Source: Pseudomonas mandelii
GTDB taxonomy: Bacteria > Pseudomonadota > Gammaproteobacteria > Pseudomonadales > Pseudomonadaceae
Length of the DNA: 64,000 nucleotides
NCBI RefSeq assembly: GCF_024138395.1
Contig: NZ_JAMYDU010000007.1
Coordinates: 124,001-188,000 of the forward strand
Direction of reading: 5' to 3'
Shown piece by piece: positions 53,286 through 61,236 of this stretch (its first letter is position 1; each line of letters begins with the position of its first letter). Below the pieces are notes generated by a model. The model saw only the letters and a list, made by a program, of their open reading frames with translations, did no database searches and had not been told where the DNA came from. The position numbers were made by a program, and so were the translations under genes.

Positions 53286-54644
53286 CTATACCAAGCGCTC
53301 GATCTTCTGATGCTGCCAGACCATTTTGTAATACAGCGTCTGCAGCATCAGCATGCCCAGATAGGCCACCGGAAACGCCATCCACACCCCTTGCAACCCA
53401 AACCGCGCATCCAGCAGATACGCCACCGGCAACTGCACGCCGACCACGCAAACGATCGAAATCGCCACCGGCACCAACACCGTGCCGCTGGCGCGCATGA
53501 TGCCGCCGACAATCGCCTGAAAGCCAAACACCAACAGACTCCAGAGCATGATGTGCAACAAGTGTTCGGCCATCGCCCGCGTGGAATCATCCGTGAGGAA
53601 CAACCCCAGCAACCAGTGCGACAGCAGGTAACCCAACACCACCAGGCCACCGGTCAGGCACACGTTGATCAACAGCCCTGTGCGCAAAATCGGCCCCATG
53701 CGCTCGATGCGCCCGGCGCCGATGGCCTGCGCACCGAGGATCGACGCCGTGATCGCGATCGACAACGCCGGGAACTGCACGTAATTGACGATCTGCGTCA
53801 CCGCCCCGTACGCCGCCGTCGCCTGAGAACCGTGCTGGTTCACCAGTGCCAGAATCACCAGTTCCGACAACGACAGCACCACCATCTGCAACCCGGTCGG
53901 CAGCCCGATGCGCAACACCTTGCCGAGGATCTCCAGATCCAGCCGCATCGCCGCCAACATCTCCCGATCCGGCGCCAACGGATGCCCCTTGCGAATCAAC
54001 CGCCACGCCAGCCACCCCATCGCCGACAAGTTACCCGCCAACCCCGCCCACGCCGCACTCTGAATCCCCATCGGCGGCAACCCCAACCACCCGAGAATCA
54101 ACGCCGGCGTCAGCGCCAGCCCGACACACGTCGACACCACCAGCGCCAACAATGGCGACAGTGTATCGCTCACCCCACGCAGCAATTGCGTGAACAACAC
54201 AAACACCAACAGCGACGGCAAGATCCACATCATCACCTGCGCATACGCCACCGCATCGTCCAGCACATCCACCGGCGTCCCCAAACCCTGCAACGCCGGC
54301 CGGGCAAACACACTGCCCAACACCGCCGCCACCAACCCGATCATCGCCCCCAACAGCAACGTCGAACCAGCAATCGCCTTCACCAAATGCAACTCGCGAG
54401 CGCCCCAGGCTTGCCCGATCAACACCCCAGCGCCCGCGCCGAGCCCGATGACCAGGGCGATGAAGAAGAACACCACCGGGAACATGCCCGATACCGCCGC
54501 GAGGGCTTGGGTGCCGAGCATTTGGCCGATGTAGATGCTGTTGATGGTGCCGGACATGGATTGGAGGAAGTTGGAGAGGACCATGGGGGCGAGGAATAGG
54601 AGGTAGGTTTGCCAGAGGGGGTGTTGGGAGGTGGGGGTTTGCAT
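53286..54644 (-). CDS. MATE family efflux transporter
   Basis: A protein of about 452 residues (start ATG 54644 with MQTPTSQHPLWQTYLLFLAP; an ATG 10 codons upstream is possible) with 12 predicted membrane helices. The two homologous halves are seen in PMVLSNFLQSMSGTINSIYI (first helix with the N-x-x-D-like region) and LEILGKVLRIGLPTGLQMVV (seventh helix), the pattern of NorM/DinF-type Na+ or H+-coupled exporters. Substrates of such pumps are drugs, dyes or metabolites. It is convergent with the SDR gene. No regulator is adjacent. Confidence 0.88.
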   Translation of the reverse strand: MQTPTSQHPLWQTYLLFLAPMVLSNFLQSMSGTINSIYIGQMLGTQALAAVSGMFPVVFFFIALVIGLGAGAGVLIGQAWGARELHLVKAIAGSTLLLGAMIGLVAAVLGSVFARPALQGLGTPVDVLDDAVAYAQVMMWILPSLLVFVLFTQLLRGVSDTLSPLLALVVSTCVGLALTPALILGWLGLPPMGIQSAAWAGLAGNLSAMGWLAWRLIRKGHPLAPDREMLAAMRLDLEILGKVLRIGLPTGLQMVVLSLSELVILALVNQHGSQATAAYGAVTQIVNYVQFPALSIAITASILGAQAIGAGRIERMGPILRTGLLINVCLTGGLVVLGYLLSHWLLGLFLTDDSTRAMAEHLLHIMLWSLLVFGFQAIVGGIMRASGTVLVPVAISIVCVVGVQLPVAYLLDARFGLQGVWMAFPVAYLGMLMLQTLYYKMVWQHQKIERLV

Positions 54645-54741
54645 TGAGGTTCCGTCTCGGATGGGGGCTGGCATTTTGGAAATTCTACGCTACGGAACTG
54701 GGAATAACGTGATCCTATTTTGTGGATTTGGGGAGCAGAAG

Positions 54742-54773
54742 TAATGTCTGCTTTCGGCCAAAAGCGGACATTA
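54742..54773. repeat. Short near-perfect hairpin, outer arms of the dispersed repeat
   Basis: TAATGTCTGCTTTCGG is followed by CCAAAAGCGGACATTA, pairing with only three mismatches and no loop. It equals the outer arms of the dispersed hairpin repeat with the middle missing. It lies between the MATE start and the nucleotidyltransferase gene. Confidence 0.7.
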
Positions 54774-54833
54774 AATAATTCACCCAAGGCCTCGGTCAGG
54801 TAAGCTCACCTCCAGTCACCATGGAGGGTATTG

Positions 54834-55394
54834 ATGCATTCACTGACCAACGAGCAAGTACTGGCGATCGCCAAAGGAAATGTCATCAACCAGCAATTGC
54901 TGACGCTCCTGCCGACGCTGGAAGTCCCTCACTGCATGCTGACAGCGGGATGTCTGTTCCAGACCTTCTGGAATCATCAAGCAGGACAGCCTGCCGAATG
55001 GGGAATCAAGGATTACGACATCGCTTATTTCGATGAGGATCTTTCATGGGAAGCCGAGGATCGAGTGATCACACGGGTTCGCCATGCCTGTTCCCATCTC
55101 AACGTCCACGTAGAGGTACGCAATCAGGCCCGCGTTCACTTGTGGTACGAATCCAAATTCGGCGTTGCCTATCCTCAAGTGAGAAAGGTAACCGATGGCA
55201 TAGATCGCTATCTGATCAACTCGACCTGCCTGGGAGTTGATGTCTCCACAGGGGAGTTGTACAGCACACACGGCCTGGACGATCTTCAGAACAACCTGCT
55301 CAGACTAAACGAACTGAACCCTCTGCCTAGCTTGTTTAACCAAAAAGCGGCTAGCTATCGGGAGCGCTGGCCATGGTTGACACTAGTCAGCTAA
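54834..55394 (+). CDS. Nucleotidyltransferase-family protein (DUF925-like)
   Basis: A 186-residue soluble protein; ATG 54834 follows GGAGGG and is preferred over the TTG just before it. The segment GIKDYDIAYFDEDLSWEAED carries the D-x-D motif (after the strand) of the minimal nucleotidyltransferase fold found in the YbjN/DUF925-type group, and HVEVRNQARVHLWYESKFG is the next conserved strand and helix. The target of nucleotidyl transfer, if any, is unknown. A hairpin repeat copy begins just after its stop, as with several small genes downstream. Confidence 0.75.
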   Translation: MHSLTNEQVLAIAKGNVINQQLLTLLPTLEVPHCMLTAGCLFQTFWNHQAGQPAEWGIKDYDIAYFDEDLSWEAEDRVITRVRHACSHLNVHVEVRNQARVHLWYESKFGVAYPQVRKVTDGIDRYLINSTCLGVDVSTGELYSTHGLDDLQNNLLRLNELNPLPSLFNQKAASYRERWPWLTLVS

Positions 55395-55396
55395 AC

Positions 55397-55463
55397 GTCC
55401 GCTGCGGGTCGTTGCAGCCTCTCGCGACAAGCAGCAGTCAGCCAAAAGCGGTCCACTCGGCGT
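55397..55463. repeat. Copy of the dispersed hairpin repeat
   Basis: CGTCCGCTGCGGGTCGTTGC, then CTCGCGACAAGCAGCAGTCA and GCCAAAAGCGGTCC. The outer arms GTCCGCT and AGCGGTC face each other. It follows the nucleotidyltransferase stop directly. Confidence 0.75.
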
Positions 55464-55516
55464 TGCGCCGTTGGGAGTGTAAAATGGTGGCCTCACCCCT
55501 CTCAAAGGACTGACCA

Positions 55517-55822
55517 GTGATTACTTGCCATGTCAGGTATGCCATTGACCCATACCAACTCCCGGCTTTCGAAAGCTATTCCCGCCAGTGGATCGGTGTT
55601 GTGACCCGCATGGGCGGCCAGCATCACGGCTACTTTCTACCGGCTGAAGGTGCCAACAACATTGCTTACTGCCTGTTCAGCTTTGCCAACCTCGCTGAGT
55701 ACGAGCGCTATCGCAAAGAAAGCGAGCTGGACGAGGAGTGCATCAGATTGGTGGCGGAGGCTACCCAGCAAAGATTTATCTTGAGCTATGAACGCACTTT
55801 TCTGCGCCCCGTACTGGATTGA
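55517..55822 (+). CDS. NIPSNAP family protein
   Basis: A 101-residue ferredoxin-like (dimeric alpha/beta barrel) protein. The GTG start at 55517 follows AAAGGACTG with suitable spacing. The sequence MITCHVRYAIDPYQLPAFES then GQHHGYFLPAEGANNIAYCL and FSFANLAEYERYRKES is the usual NIPSNAP pattern. Members have unclear roles (some act on small organic molecules). A hairpin repeat copy follows its stop. Confidence 0.82.
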   Translation: MITCHVRYAIDPYQLPAFESYSRQWIGVVTRMGGQHHGYFLPAEGANNIAYCLFSFANLAEYERYRKESELDEECIRLVAEATQQRFILSYERTFLRPVLD

Positions 55823-55855
55823 GTTAATTAACCTTTCGGACGTTGGTCGGTTGCA

Positions 55856-55942
55856 CCCTTTTCCGCTATGGGTCGATTGCAGCACTTCGCGACAGGCAAG
55901 AATCGGCCAAAAGCAGCCAGTTGCGATCGGCTGCAAACGGTC
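55856..55942. repeat. Copy of the dispersed hairpin repeat
   Basis: GGGTCGATTGCAGCACTTCG, then CGACAGGCAAGAATCGGCCA and AAAGCAGCC, plus a further GCGATCGGCTGCAAACGGTC. It follows the NIPSNAP gene and precedes the convergent membrane protein gene. Confidence 0.7.
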
Positions 55943-55971
55943 AGCGACTTGCTGCTTGGCCATGGCAGAGT

Positions 55972-56544
55972 TCAATTACGTGTTGGCGACCTCCGGCCCA
56001 GCAAGTTAGAAAACTCAAATAAAATCCACACCCAAAACGTCAAAGAGAGCAGAAAATACGCAACGCTCCCACCAGTTATCAATAATCGATTTCCCGACAT
56101 CGTCTTAAGCACATGATATGAGTAACGTAAATCGCTACTTGGCAACACTTGAAACAGCGGGACCAACAAAAGCATTAGCATGAACCCGACGCTCAAAACC
56201 CTTACGAGATAGCTTTTACTCTCAATAGGTTGTAATGCATACATATGAAGACGAGTCAATGACATCACAATAGCAGCAATCCATGACAAAATAATCGCCA
56301 TAGAAAAACTAACCATTATTACCAATGGATACCTTGAGCCTTCACTAATGCTCCCAATATCCTTGTAACAAACTAAAATCATCTGCTGGACCAGCAACCA
56401 CCCGCCCTCAGCCGTATCGGGCACAAGGGCGCTGACCATTACCAGTAAAAGGAGAAGCAACACAATCACCAGTTTTGCCTGCCCTATGCTGAAAACTGGA
56501 AAAAAAATACTTTCCCTGCTGCGTCCATAGCCGTCATCGGACAT
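55972..56544 (-). CDS. Membrane protein of unknown function, 190 residues
   Basis: The protein has an N-terminal soluble start (MSDDGYGRSRESIFFPVFSI) and four hydrophobic segments: LVIVLLLLLLVMVSALV, LVIMVSFSMAIILSWIAAIV, YLVRVLSVGFMLMLLLVPLF and GSVAYFLLSLTFWVWILFEF. No catalytic motif or known family is recognised. Codon use is more AT-rich than in core genes. It is flanked by hairpin repeat copies on both sides (55856 and 56771) and reads against its neighbours. Confidence 0.6.
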   Translation of the reverse strand: MSDDGYGRSRESIFFPVFSIGQAKLVIVLLLLLLVMVSALVPDTAEGGWLLVQQMILVCYKDIGSISEGSRYPLVIMVSFSMAIILSWIAAIVMSLTRLHMYALQPIESKSYLVRVLSVGFMLMLLLVPLFQVLPSSDLRYSYHVLKTMSGNRLLITGGSVAYFLLSLTFWVWILFEFSNLLGRRSPTRN

Positions 56545-56770
56545 AACCTAACCTCAGTTGATACTTGTGTATTGTGATCGAGATATGCTAATGCGAGTGT
56601 AGACCAGAAAATTCCGGTAAATTAGAAACGCTTAGATCAAGGCACTATCGCGCATGTCGGGACGAAGACCTGCCGCTCGCCAAATTGTAGAGCTCATGGA
56701 TCGCACCATTGCGCGTATCGAGAGTTGGCATCGAAAATAAGAGAGCAAACTTGCAAGAGCGACTCTACGA

Positions 56771-56835
56771 ATGACCGCTTCGGGTCGTTTTCAGCCCTTC
56801 CCGACAGGCAGCAACCGGCCAAGAGCGGACATATA
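56771..56835. repeat. Copy of the dispersed hairpin repeat
   Basis: ATGACCGCTTCGGGTCGTTT, then CAGCCCTTCCCGACAGGCAG and CAACCGGCCAAGAGCGGACA. A near full-length copy. An open frame runs through it, which is a consequence of the repeat lacking stops in that frame. Confidence 0.75.
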
Positions 56836-56873
56836 GAATGTCATTACCCTCCATCAATCAATGCGACCGACGT

Positions 56874-57213
56874 CATGCCACAATCCACGAGTAACCTGTT
56901 TGCTTATGTCAGGAAAATCAGCGACTTCCGACCAGATGTAACCGCTATCGTGCTTTTCGGTCTAAAGGTAGAAGGTGATGATCCGGTGTATCTGGAGATT
57001 CGCTTTCGGGACTACAAAGAACTCCAGATTGAAGGTGACCACTTGATGCTCGGATTGGAGGACGCACTGGAAAGCGCCGAGTTCGAGTACGGTATTTTGT
57101 CAAGTGACTGGCGAGCAATGAGCGAGGCGGAAATTCAGCGGATTCCCATTCATTGTCGGTGGAGCGCGCGTTTAGCGAGTTGTCCGCTAAGGGTCGCTTT
57201 CTGCCGGTCTCAG
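56874..57213 (+). pseudogene. Hypothetical protein, 3' end probably replaced by a hairpin repeat
   Basis: From the ATG at 56874 the frame encodes MPQSTSNLFAYVRKISDFRP, IVLFGLKVEGDDPVYLEIRF and EYGILSSDWRAMSEAEIQRI, a plausible small alpha/beta protein of about 100 residues. It then enters hairpin-repeat sequence at about 57180 (TTGTCCGCTAAGGGTCGCTT) without meeting a stop and continues into the acetyltransferase frame at 57307. The natural C-terminus may thus have been overwritten by the repeat. Whether the read-through fusion protein (290 residues) is made is unknown. No domain family is recognised. Confidence 0.45.
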
Positions 57214-57306
57214 TCACCAAGAGTGCTGGTTAAGTCCGATGCAAACGACAGGTCAAGTCGAATAAAAATGGTGGGCAAGCCTGTGCAATATCCAGTTGAG
57301 AACAAT

Positions 57307-57744
57307 ATGAAAGTTCGAAAAGCCTTACTAACCGATGCAGAATCGGTGTCCAAACTCCTGGGCCAGTTAGGCTACCAAGCCTCGCCAAAGCTAATCCGAG
57401 ATAAGCTTGAGGCTTTAGAATTTAGCGCTCGCGATACCGTGCTGCTGGCACAAGACGGTAAAAATATTATCGGCGTCATAAGTTTACACGTACTTGAACT
57501 GTTTCATCAGCCGGGTAGGCTCGGACGCATTACCTCCCTTGTCATTGAGGATGACTTCCGAGGGCAAGGAGTAGGGGCAATGCTAGTTTCCGCTGCTGAC
57601 GCGTTTTTTACAGAGCAACTTTGCGTCCGGGCTGAGGTGACTAGCAGTGACCACCGAATACAGGCTTACACTTTTTATCAGCGGCAAGGTTACGCGGTCG
57701 ACGAGCGTCGGTTTGTCAAACGGTATGATTCTTCCGGGGCATAG
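57307..57744 (+). CDS. GNAT family N-acetyltransferase
   Basis: A 145-residue protein if begun at the ATG at 57307 (MKVRKALLTDAESVSKLLGQ), the usual GNAT opening. Motif A is clear in GRITSLVIEDDFRGQGVGAM (R/Q-G-x-G-V/A), motif B in HRIQAYTFYQRQGYAVDERR. The acceptor is unknown. The frame is open far upstream, through a half hairpin repeat into another small protein, so a longer product starting at 56874 cannot be excluded, but the domain is complete without it. Confidence 0.82.
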   Translation: MKVRKALLTDAESVSKLLGQLGYQASPKLIRDKLEALEFSARDTVLLAQDGKNIIGVISLHVLELFHQPGRLGRITSLVIEDDFRGQGVGAMLVSAADAFFTEQLCVRAEVTSSDHRIQAYTFYQRQGYAVDERRFVKRYDSSGA

Positions 57745-58139
57745 TAAGTTTAAATTCGGCGAGCACGTCACCTTGATCAAAATATAAAACTGGTGAGCAG
57801 CGTGTATTGCCCGAACGCTTACAGATCAACGACTAGGGGCGGCGTTGGATGGGAGCCGGGCGGCGGCCCTAGACTGGTAGAAACATCATCGCGTGCTCTA
57901 TCTGCCCGCCCGGATGTCAGCCGCTAGAACCATTGGCTTCGTCGTCTGGTGTCATCCAGTATCCGACCATCACAGGATCTCCGGACTGGCGAGCAGATAA
58001 AAGTCGATCACCACATCCTTCAGTACAGAACCCACATCGGTCCCCTCCGCGACAGGCCGCAATCGGCCAGGAGCGGACGTTCGACTGATCAGATTAAGGT
58101 GGTTAAGCTGACGTCTTTTCCAGCGACAGGGACGAACGC
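57745..58139. other. Gene-free interval with a hairpin repeat
   Basis: It contains a GC-rich inverted-repeat-like stretch near 57836-57882 (TAGGGGCGGCGTTGGATGGG with CGGGCGGCGGCCCTA), with end arms TAGGG and CCCTA, and the right part of a dispersed hairpin at 58036-58085. No gene was seen. Confidence 0.5.
58036..58085. repeat. Copy (right half) of the dispersed hairpin repeat
   Basis: GGTCCCCTCCGCGACAGGCC, then GCAATCGGCCAGGAGCGGAC. It lies 54 bp upstream of the GFA gene. Confidence 0.7.
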
Positions 58140-58541
58140 ATGACAGAGATCTATCAGGGAAGCTGCCTTTGCACAGCCATCAGTTATGAGCTCCTGATTA
58201 CGCCAAAAGCAGTGAGTCATTGCCACTGTAATCAATGCCGCAAAGGGCACGGTGCAGCATTCGCTTCGTATGGTAGCGTGCCGCGTAGCGCACTTCGGAT
58301 ACTTAACGGTGCTAGCCACATCACTACGTATTCTTCTTCAGAATCGGTGCTACGAGAGTTCTGCGCGCAATGTGGTTCGACTTTGTTCTGGTCACGCACT
58401 CAAGGCGAATTTTCCGATTGGGTTTCGATAGCACTGGGCACACTCGACACCCCGTTCACACCTCAAAAGCAAAAACACGTTTATGTCGACTCTAAAGTTC
58501 ATTGGTATACACCATCCAACTCATCGCCTCAGAAAGATTGA
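58140..58541 (+). CDS. GFA (glutathione-dependent formaldehyde-activating/CENP-V) family protein
   Basis: A 133-residue zinc protein. The zinc ligands are visible: C9 and C11 in GSCLC, C28 and C30 with C33 in HCHCNQC, and the later pair CAQCGST. The fold pattern (AISYELLITPKAVSHCHCNQ, EFCAQCGSTLFW, SDWVSIALGTLD) is typical of GFA/CENP-V domains. Few members act as real glutathione-formaldehyde enzymes; most are of unknown function. A hairpin repeat copy follows the stop after only a few bases. Confidence 0.88.
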   Translation: MTEIYQGSCLCTAISYELLITPKAVSHCHCNQCRKGHGAAFASYGSVPRSALRILNGASHITTYSSSESVLREFCAQCGSTLFWSRTQGEFSDWVSIALGTLDTPFTPQKQKHVYVDSKVHWYTPSNSSPQKD

Positions 58542-58544
58542 CCG

Positions 58545-58597
58545 CAAGGGGGCGGTTGCTGCCGACAGGAAGATAGCGGCCAGAAGCGGACGTGCAG
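58545..58597. repeat. Copy of the dispersed hairpin repeat
   Basis: CAAGGGGGCGGTTGCTGCCG, then ACAGGAAGATAGCGGCCAGA and AGCGGACGTGC. It lies directly after the GFA gene stop. Confidence 0.7.
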
Positions 58598-58699
58598 CAA
58601 TGGACGTAAGAGGCTGCCTAATACGCCTTTAAATTGCCTTCACGTCAAATCACGATCTATGCATTAGCCTCTCAAATTCCTGTCGGCAAAAAGGGCTGA

Positions 58700-59305
58700 C
58701 TATTTTCTGGGGAGCAATGCGATCATTTGATCAAAGGACGTTACCGAATATCTCCCCTCAAGCTTTTCTACGGTGGGCATTTTGGAAGGAAACCCAAATC
58801 GCACTCTGCCGGGAAGCACTTCATCCATAGATGCGTACCAGGTCAGCAAAGCCTGTTGGAGGCGCACATGTAGCTCGAACTTACTCCGTCGGCGGGTGGT
58901 GTCTGCTTTGGCTCGTTCTCGCGCGAGCAGAGGATCTATGCGGCCAACAATGTAACAGTCAGCAAAGCCAATACGTTCTTGTGCGATCGTTTCTCTTGTG
59001 GCGTCCAACTCTATTCGCCAATCGTGTTCGCTCGCCTCGCCGATCTGCCAAAGACACCATATGTAGTGGAGCTTGAGGGGGTCACTGTCACACAAAGCCC
59101 ACGATGAAATGTCTTCCATGGCCAGCGCCGTTTGCCAGCGATCCACGTTTCGCTCTGCCCAAAAAGCTGCTGCTCCAAATGAATCGTTTATCCGATCCGG
59201 CTCGTTTTCAAAACGACCGTTTTCAGCAATAACATGTTGCCCTCCATGCTTAGCACACCAGGTGGTTTTCCCGCTGGCACTGATACCCTCGACAACCAAA
59301 ATCAC
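58700..59305 (-). CDS. P-loop NTPase, kinase-like (AAA family)
   Basis: A 201-residue protein beginning MILVVEGISASGKTTWCAKH, a Walker A loop (GxxxSGKTT) right at the N-terminus as in small-molecule kinases and zeta-toxin-like or AAA_33-type proteins. A possible Walker B or lid segment is IGFADCYIVGRIDPLLARER with RAKADTTRRRSKFELHVRL, where the arginines would serve as lid residues. The substrate is unknown. It is read against its neighbours; hairpin repeats lie on both sides (58545, 59426). Confidence 0.75.
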   Translation of the reverse strand: MILVVEGISASGKTTWCAKHGGQHVIAENGRFENEPDRINDSFGAAAFWAERNVDRWQTALAMEDISSWALCDSDPLKLHYIWCLWQIGEASEHDWRIELDATRETIAQERIGFADCYIVGRIDPLLARERAKADTTRRRSKFELHVRLQQALLTWYASMDEVLPGRVRFGFPSKMPTVEKLEGRYSVTSFDQMIALLPRK

Positions 59306-59425
59306 CGTTTGACTACTCCGTTAGTTGCGCATCCTTGTAGTCTCAAACATCTGGGGCTGGATACTCTTGATCATTTGCACATTATGACTGGCAGGAGCCT
59401 TAGGCGGAAATCTACCGTTGCTGAC

Positions 59426-59477
59426 CGGCAGCTAAGGGTCGATTGCAGCCGTTCGCGACAGGCCGTTGGACGGTGCG
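59426..59477. repeat. Copy of the dispersed hairpin repeat
   Basis: AGCTAAGGGTCGATTGCAGC, then CGTTCGCGACAGGCCG. A left half with loop; the right arm is cut short at 59466. Confidence 0.65.
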
Positions 59478-59588
59478 ATGACAAATGAGTAGCTATGTTT
59501 GGTCTGATGACGGAATTGATCGGGCACAGTGGGCTTTGCGCCCCTCTCAGCAGTTTACCGACTGGAGTCCATTTAGGCAGGTAGCGTC

Positions 59589-60041
59589 ATGAAAAGTGCG
59601 TTGATCTTCATACTCGCGACTCTGATCGCTGGATGCTCGACTTCAGGAACATCGATCAAGATCGGTGAGGATGGGCATTACCCCCCGACAAGCCCGGACT
59701 CAATATCTCTACTGCTGGAAGCACCTCAAAAGAAGTATCAGATCATCGCTCTAGTTGAGGGCGTCGCTGCAACCGACGACTACTTCACAAAGGCTCGAAC
59801 TGAGACCGCTGCCATTGAGGCCATGAAGGAGGAAGCCGCCCGAATCGGGGCCAACGCCATCGTTCTAACTGGAAAGAACTCTGTACCGTACGGCCAGGCT
59901 GGCTTTGCAACCACGACCGGTTCAGCAATCGCCGCCGGTAACCATTTAAACGGTTACGCCACTACTATTTCCTCGGGGCTTGGCTGGGAAAAAATCACGT
60001 TTTCTGGCACCGCTATCAGGTACATAGATAAAAGTGAGTAA
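59589..60041 (+). CDS. Lipoprotein of unknown function, apparent integron-cassette cargo
   Basis: A 150-residue protein with a lipoprotein signal, MKSALIFILATLIAGCSTSG (lipobox LIAGC). The mature part contains EAPQKKYQIIALVEGVAATD and the helix AAIEAMKEEAARIGANAIVL, the pattern of small surface or periplasmic lipoproteins related to the DUF4156 group, followed by a glycine-rich segment (TTTGSAIAAGNHLNGYA). The ATG comes 10 bases after TTAGGC (59573-59578), and an attC-like site (60048-60121) starts just after the stop. This is the layout of an integron gene cassette: short 5' lead, one gene, attC. No integrase or second attC is in the window. Confidence 0.72.
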   Translation: MKSALIFILATLIAGCSTSGTSIKIGEDGHYPPTSPDSISLLLEAPQKKYQIIALVEGVAATDDYFTKARTETAAIEAMKEEAARIGANAIVLTGKNSVPYGQAGFATTTGSAIAAGNHLNGYATTISSGLGWEKITFSGTAIRYIDKSE

Positions 60042-60354
60042 CGTCGTGCCTAACAAACGGTTCAAACCGTTCGCTTCTCTCACTGGGACCGCGTACGCGC
60101 CCCTTAACCTAAACGTTATGAATATCTGTATAGGGTCGAAAGCAGACACGCGACGCCACGTGTTCCGGATTTCAATGCTTCCGGCCAAAGTAATCACGCC
60201 TGCTTTACATACAGATCCTACACCAACCTCGGAAATAGCCCCTATCCCCACTGGAGCGAATAAACCTATAGTCACCCCATCGCCCACGAAGCGACCAGGT
60301 TTGGCGACCTGCAGATCGGATCAGTCCCTTTAAATCTGATTCGGAGTTTCACCT
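60042..60354. other. Interval after the cassette-like gene
   Basis: It holds the attC-like site (60048-60121) and, from about 60296, a leader related to that of the gene at 23610. The middle (60122-60290) shows no gene. Confidence 0.5.
60048..60121 (+). other. attC-like integron recombination site
   Basis: The R'' box GCCTAAC (60048-60054) is followed by AAACGGTTCAAACCG, and the site ends CCCTTAACCTAAACGTTATGA, in which GTTATGA (60115-60121) is the R' box. The L boxes pair as GGTTCAA with TTAACC, leaving one extra base unpaired, which is the extrahelical-base hallmark of attC. The spacing (74 bp) is within the known range. The R' box departs from GTTRRRY (GTTATGA) as expected if the bases after the first G derive from the host target. 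Confidence 0.68.
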
Positions 60355-60627
60355 ATGGATAGATACATGCCCCTCACCGGAATCGACCTGATCCCGGCCT
60401 CCCTGCTCATCGACACCCAAGCTCCACTCGACGTCCTGCACGCCATGGCTGACTACCGCATTCGCACGGTCACGCAAGTGCTGGAAAACATCGCCTTCCG
60501 CGCCGAGGTCGGTTGCGACACGGTGGTGCTGTCGGACTTTGCCAAACTGCTGGCCATTCCGTTGCGCGATGGCTGTGACTTGATGGACGTGATCGGCCGG
60601 CGCTTGCGGGCGCAGGCGGCGGAATAA
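60355..60627 (+). CDS. Small protein of unknown function, 90 residues
   Basis: The ATG at 60355 follows TTCGGAGTTTCACCT, a conserved-looking ribosome-binding site. The protein (MDRYMPLTGIDLIPASLLID, TQAPLDVLHAMADYRIRTVT, CDTVVLSDFAKLLAIPLRDG) is soluble and alpha/beta. I do not recognise a named domain. Its leader resembles that of the DUF6124-like gene at 23610, so both may belong to the same class of Pseudomonas small proteins with leader-controlled expression. A strong terminator follows. Confidence 0.65.
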   Translation: MDRYMPLTGIDLIPASLLIDTQAPLDVLHAMADYRIRTVTQVLENIAFRAEVGCDTVVLSDFAKLLAIPLRDGCDLMDVIGRRLRAQAAE

Positions 60628-60630
60628 ATG

Positions 60631-60661
60631 AAAACGGGTGCCTTGCGGGCACCCGTTTTTT
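60631..60661 (+). terminator. Rho-independent terminator
   Basis: AAAACGGGTGCC pairs with GGCACCCGTTTT around the loop TTGCG, followed by further Ts. It ends the gene at 60355. Confidence 0.93.
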
Positions 60662-60727
60662 GTCGGAGAGCGTGCAGAGGCATAGAATCCATCGCTCACC
60701 ATGCCCCTCATTTCGCAAGGACAGTGA

Positions 60728-61135
60728 ATGCCTTCCCATAAACGCCTTGGTAGCGTGTGTCATAGCCTCGCTCACCATGCCGCCAGTTCGCTGTCCTATG
60801 TCCATCCCCATCTCAGCGTGGCGCTGCGACCGTTGGGCGTCAGGGCTGCGGCGGTTGATCTGACGAAACAAGACCCCTGCCCTCCGGAGCTGAAAAGTCA
60901 TTTTTATTTGTCCAACGCGCTCAATGCCCTGAGAGCGCGATTCGAGGAAATCCTTGAGCGGGAAGGATTCACACCGTCAGAGCTTCAAGAGGCGACGGTA
61001 CTGTTTAACTACGATCAGAACGGCCTCGATGACTATTGCTGCGAGTGCCACGCTAGGCTGGTGAGCCTCAATGGCCGACAGTACGTGGCAGCAGTCAATT
61101 ATCTGGGAAAATCCATCGTTCCGCAGTTTGGGTGA
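60728..61135 (+). CDS. Hypothetical protein, 135 residues
   Basis: The ATG at 60728 follows AAGGACAGTGA. The protein starts MPSHKRLGSVCHSLAHHAAS and has a central helical part (FYLSNALNALRARFEEILER), then EATVLFNYDQNGLDDYCCEC and VSLNGRQYVAAVNYLGKSI. The middle is conserved-looking and contains three cysteines, two of them adjacent (CCEC). No named family is recognised. It is not obviously exported. It overlaps the possible upstream extension of the next frame by a few bases. Confidence 0.6.
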   Translation: MPSHKRLGSVCHSLAHHAASSLSYVHPHLSVALRPLGVRAAAVDLTKQDPCPPELKSHFYLSNALNALRARFEEILEREGFTPSELQEATVLFNYDQNGLDDYCCECHARLVSLNGRQYVAAVNYLGKSIVPQFG

Positions 61136-61236
61136 CTTCAAAAATGGGACCAAAGACCAAACAGCTGATTTGCGTGCTTGATCAGCTCGCCGTCCGCATA
61201 CCACGAGTCGAAGGAAATATGGTTTTGGAAGGTCAT

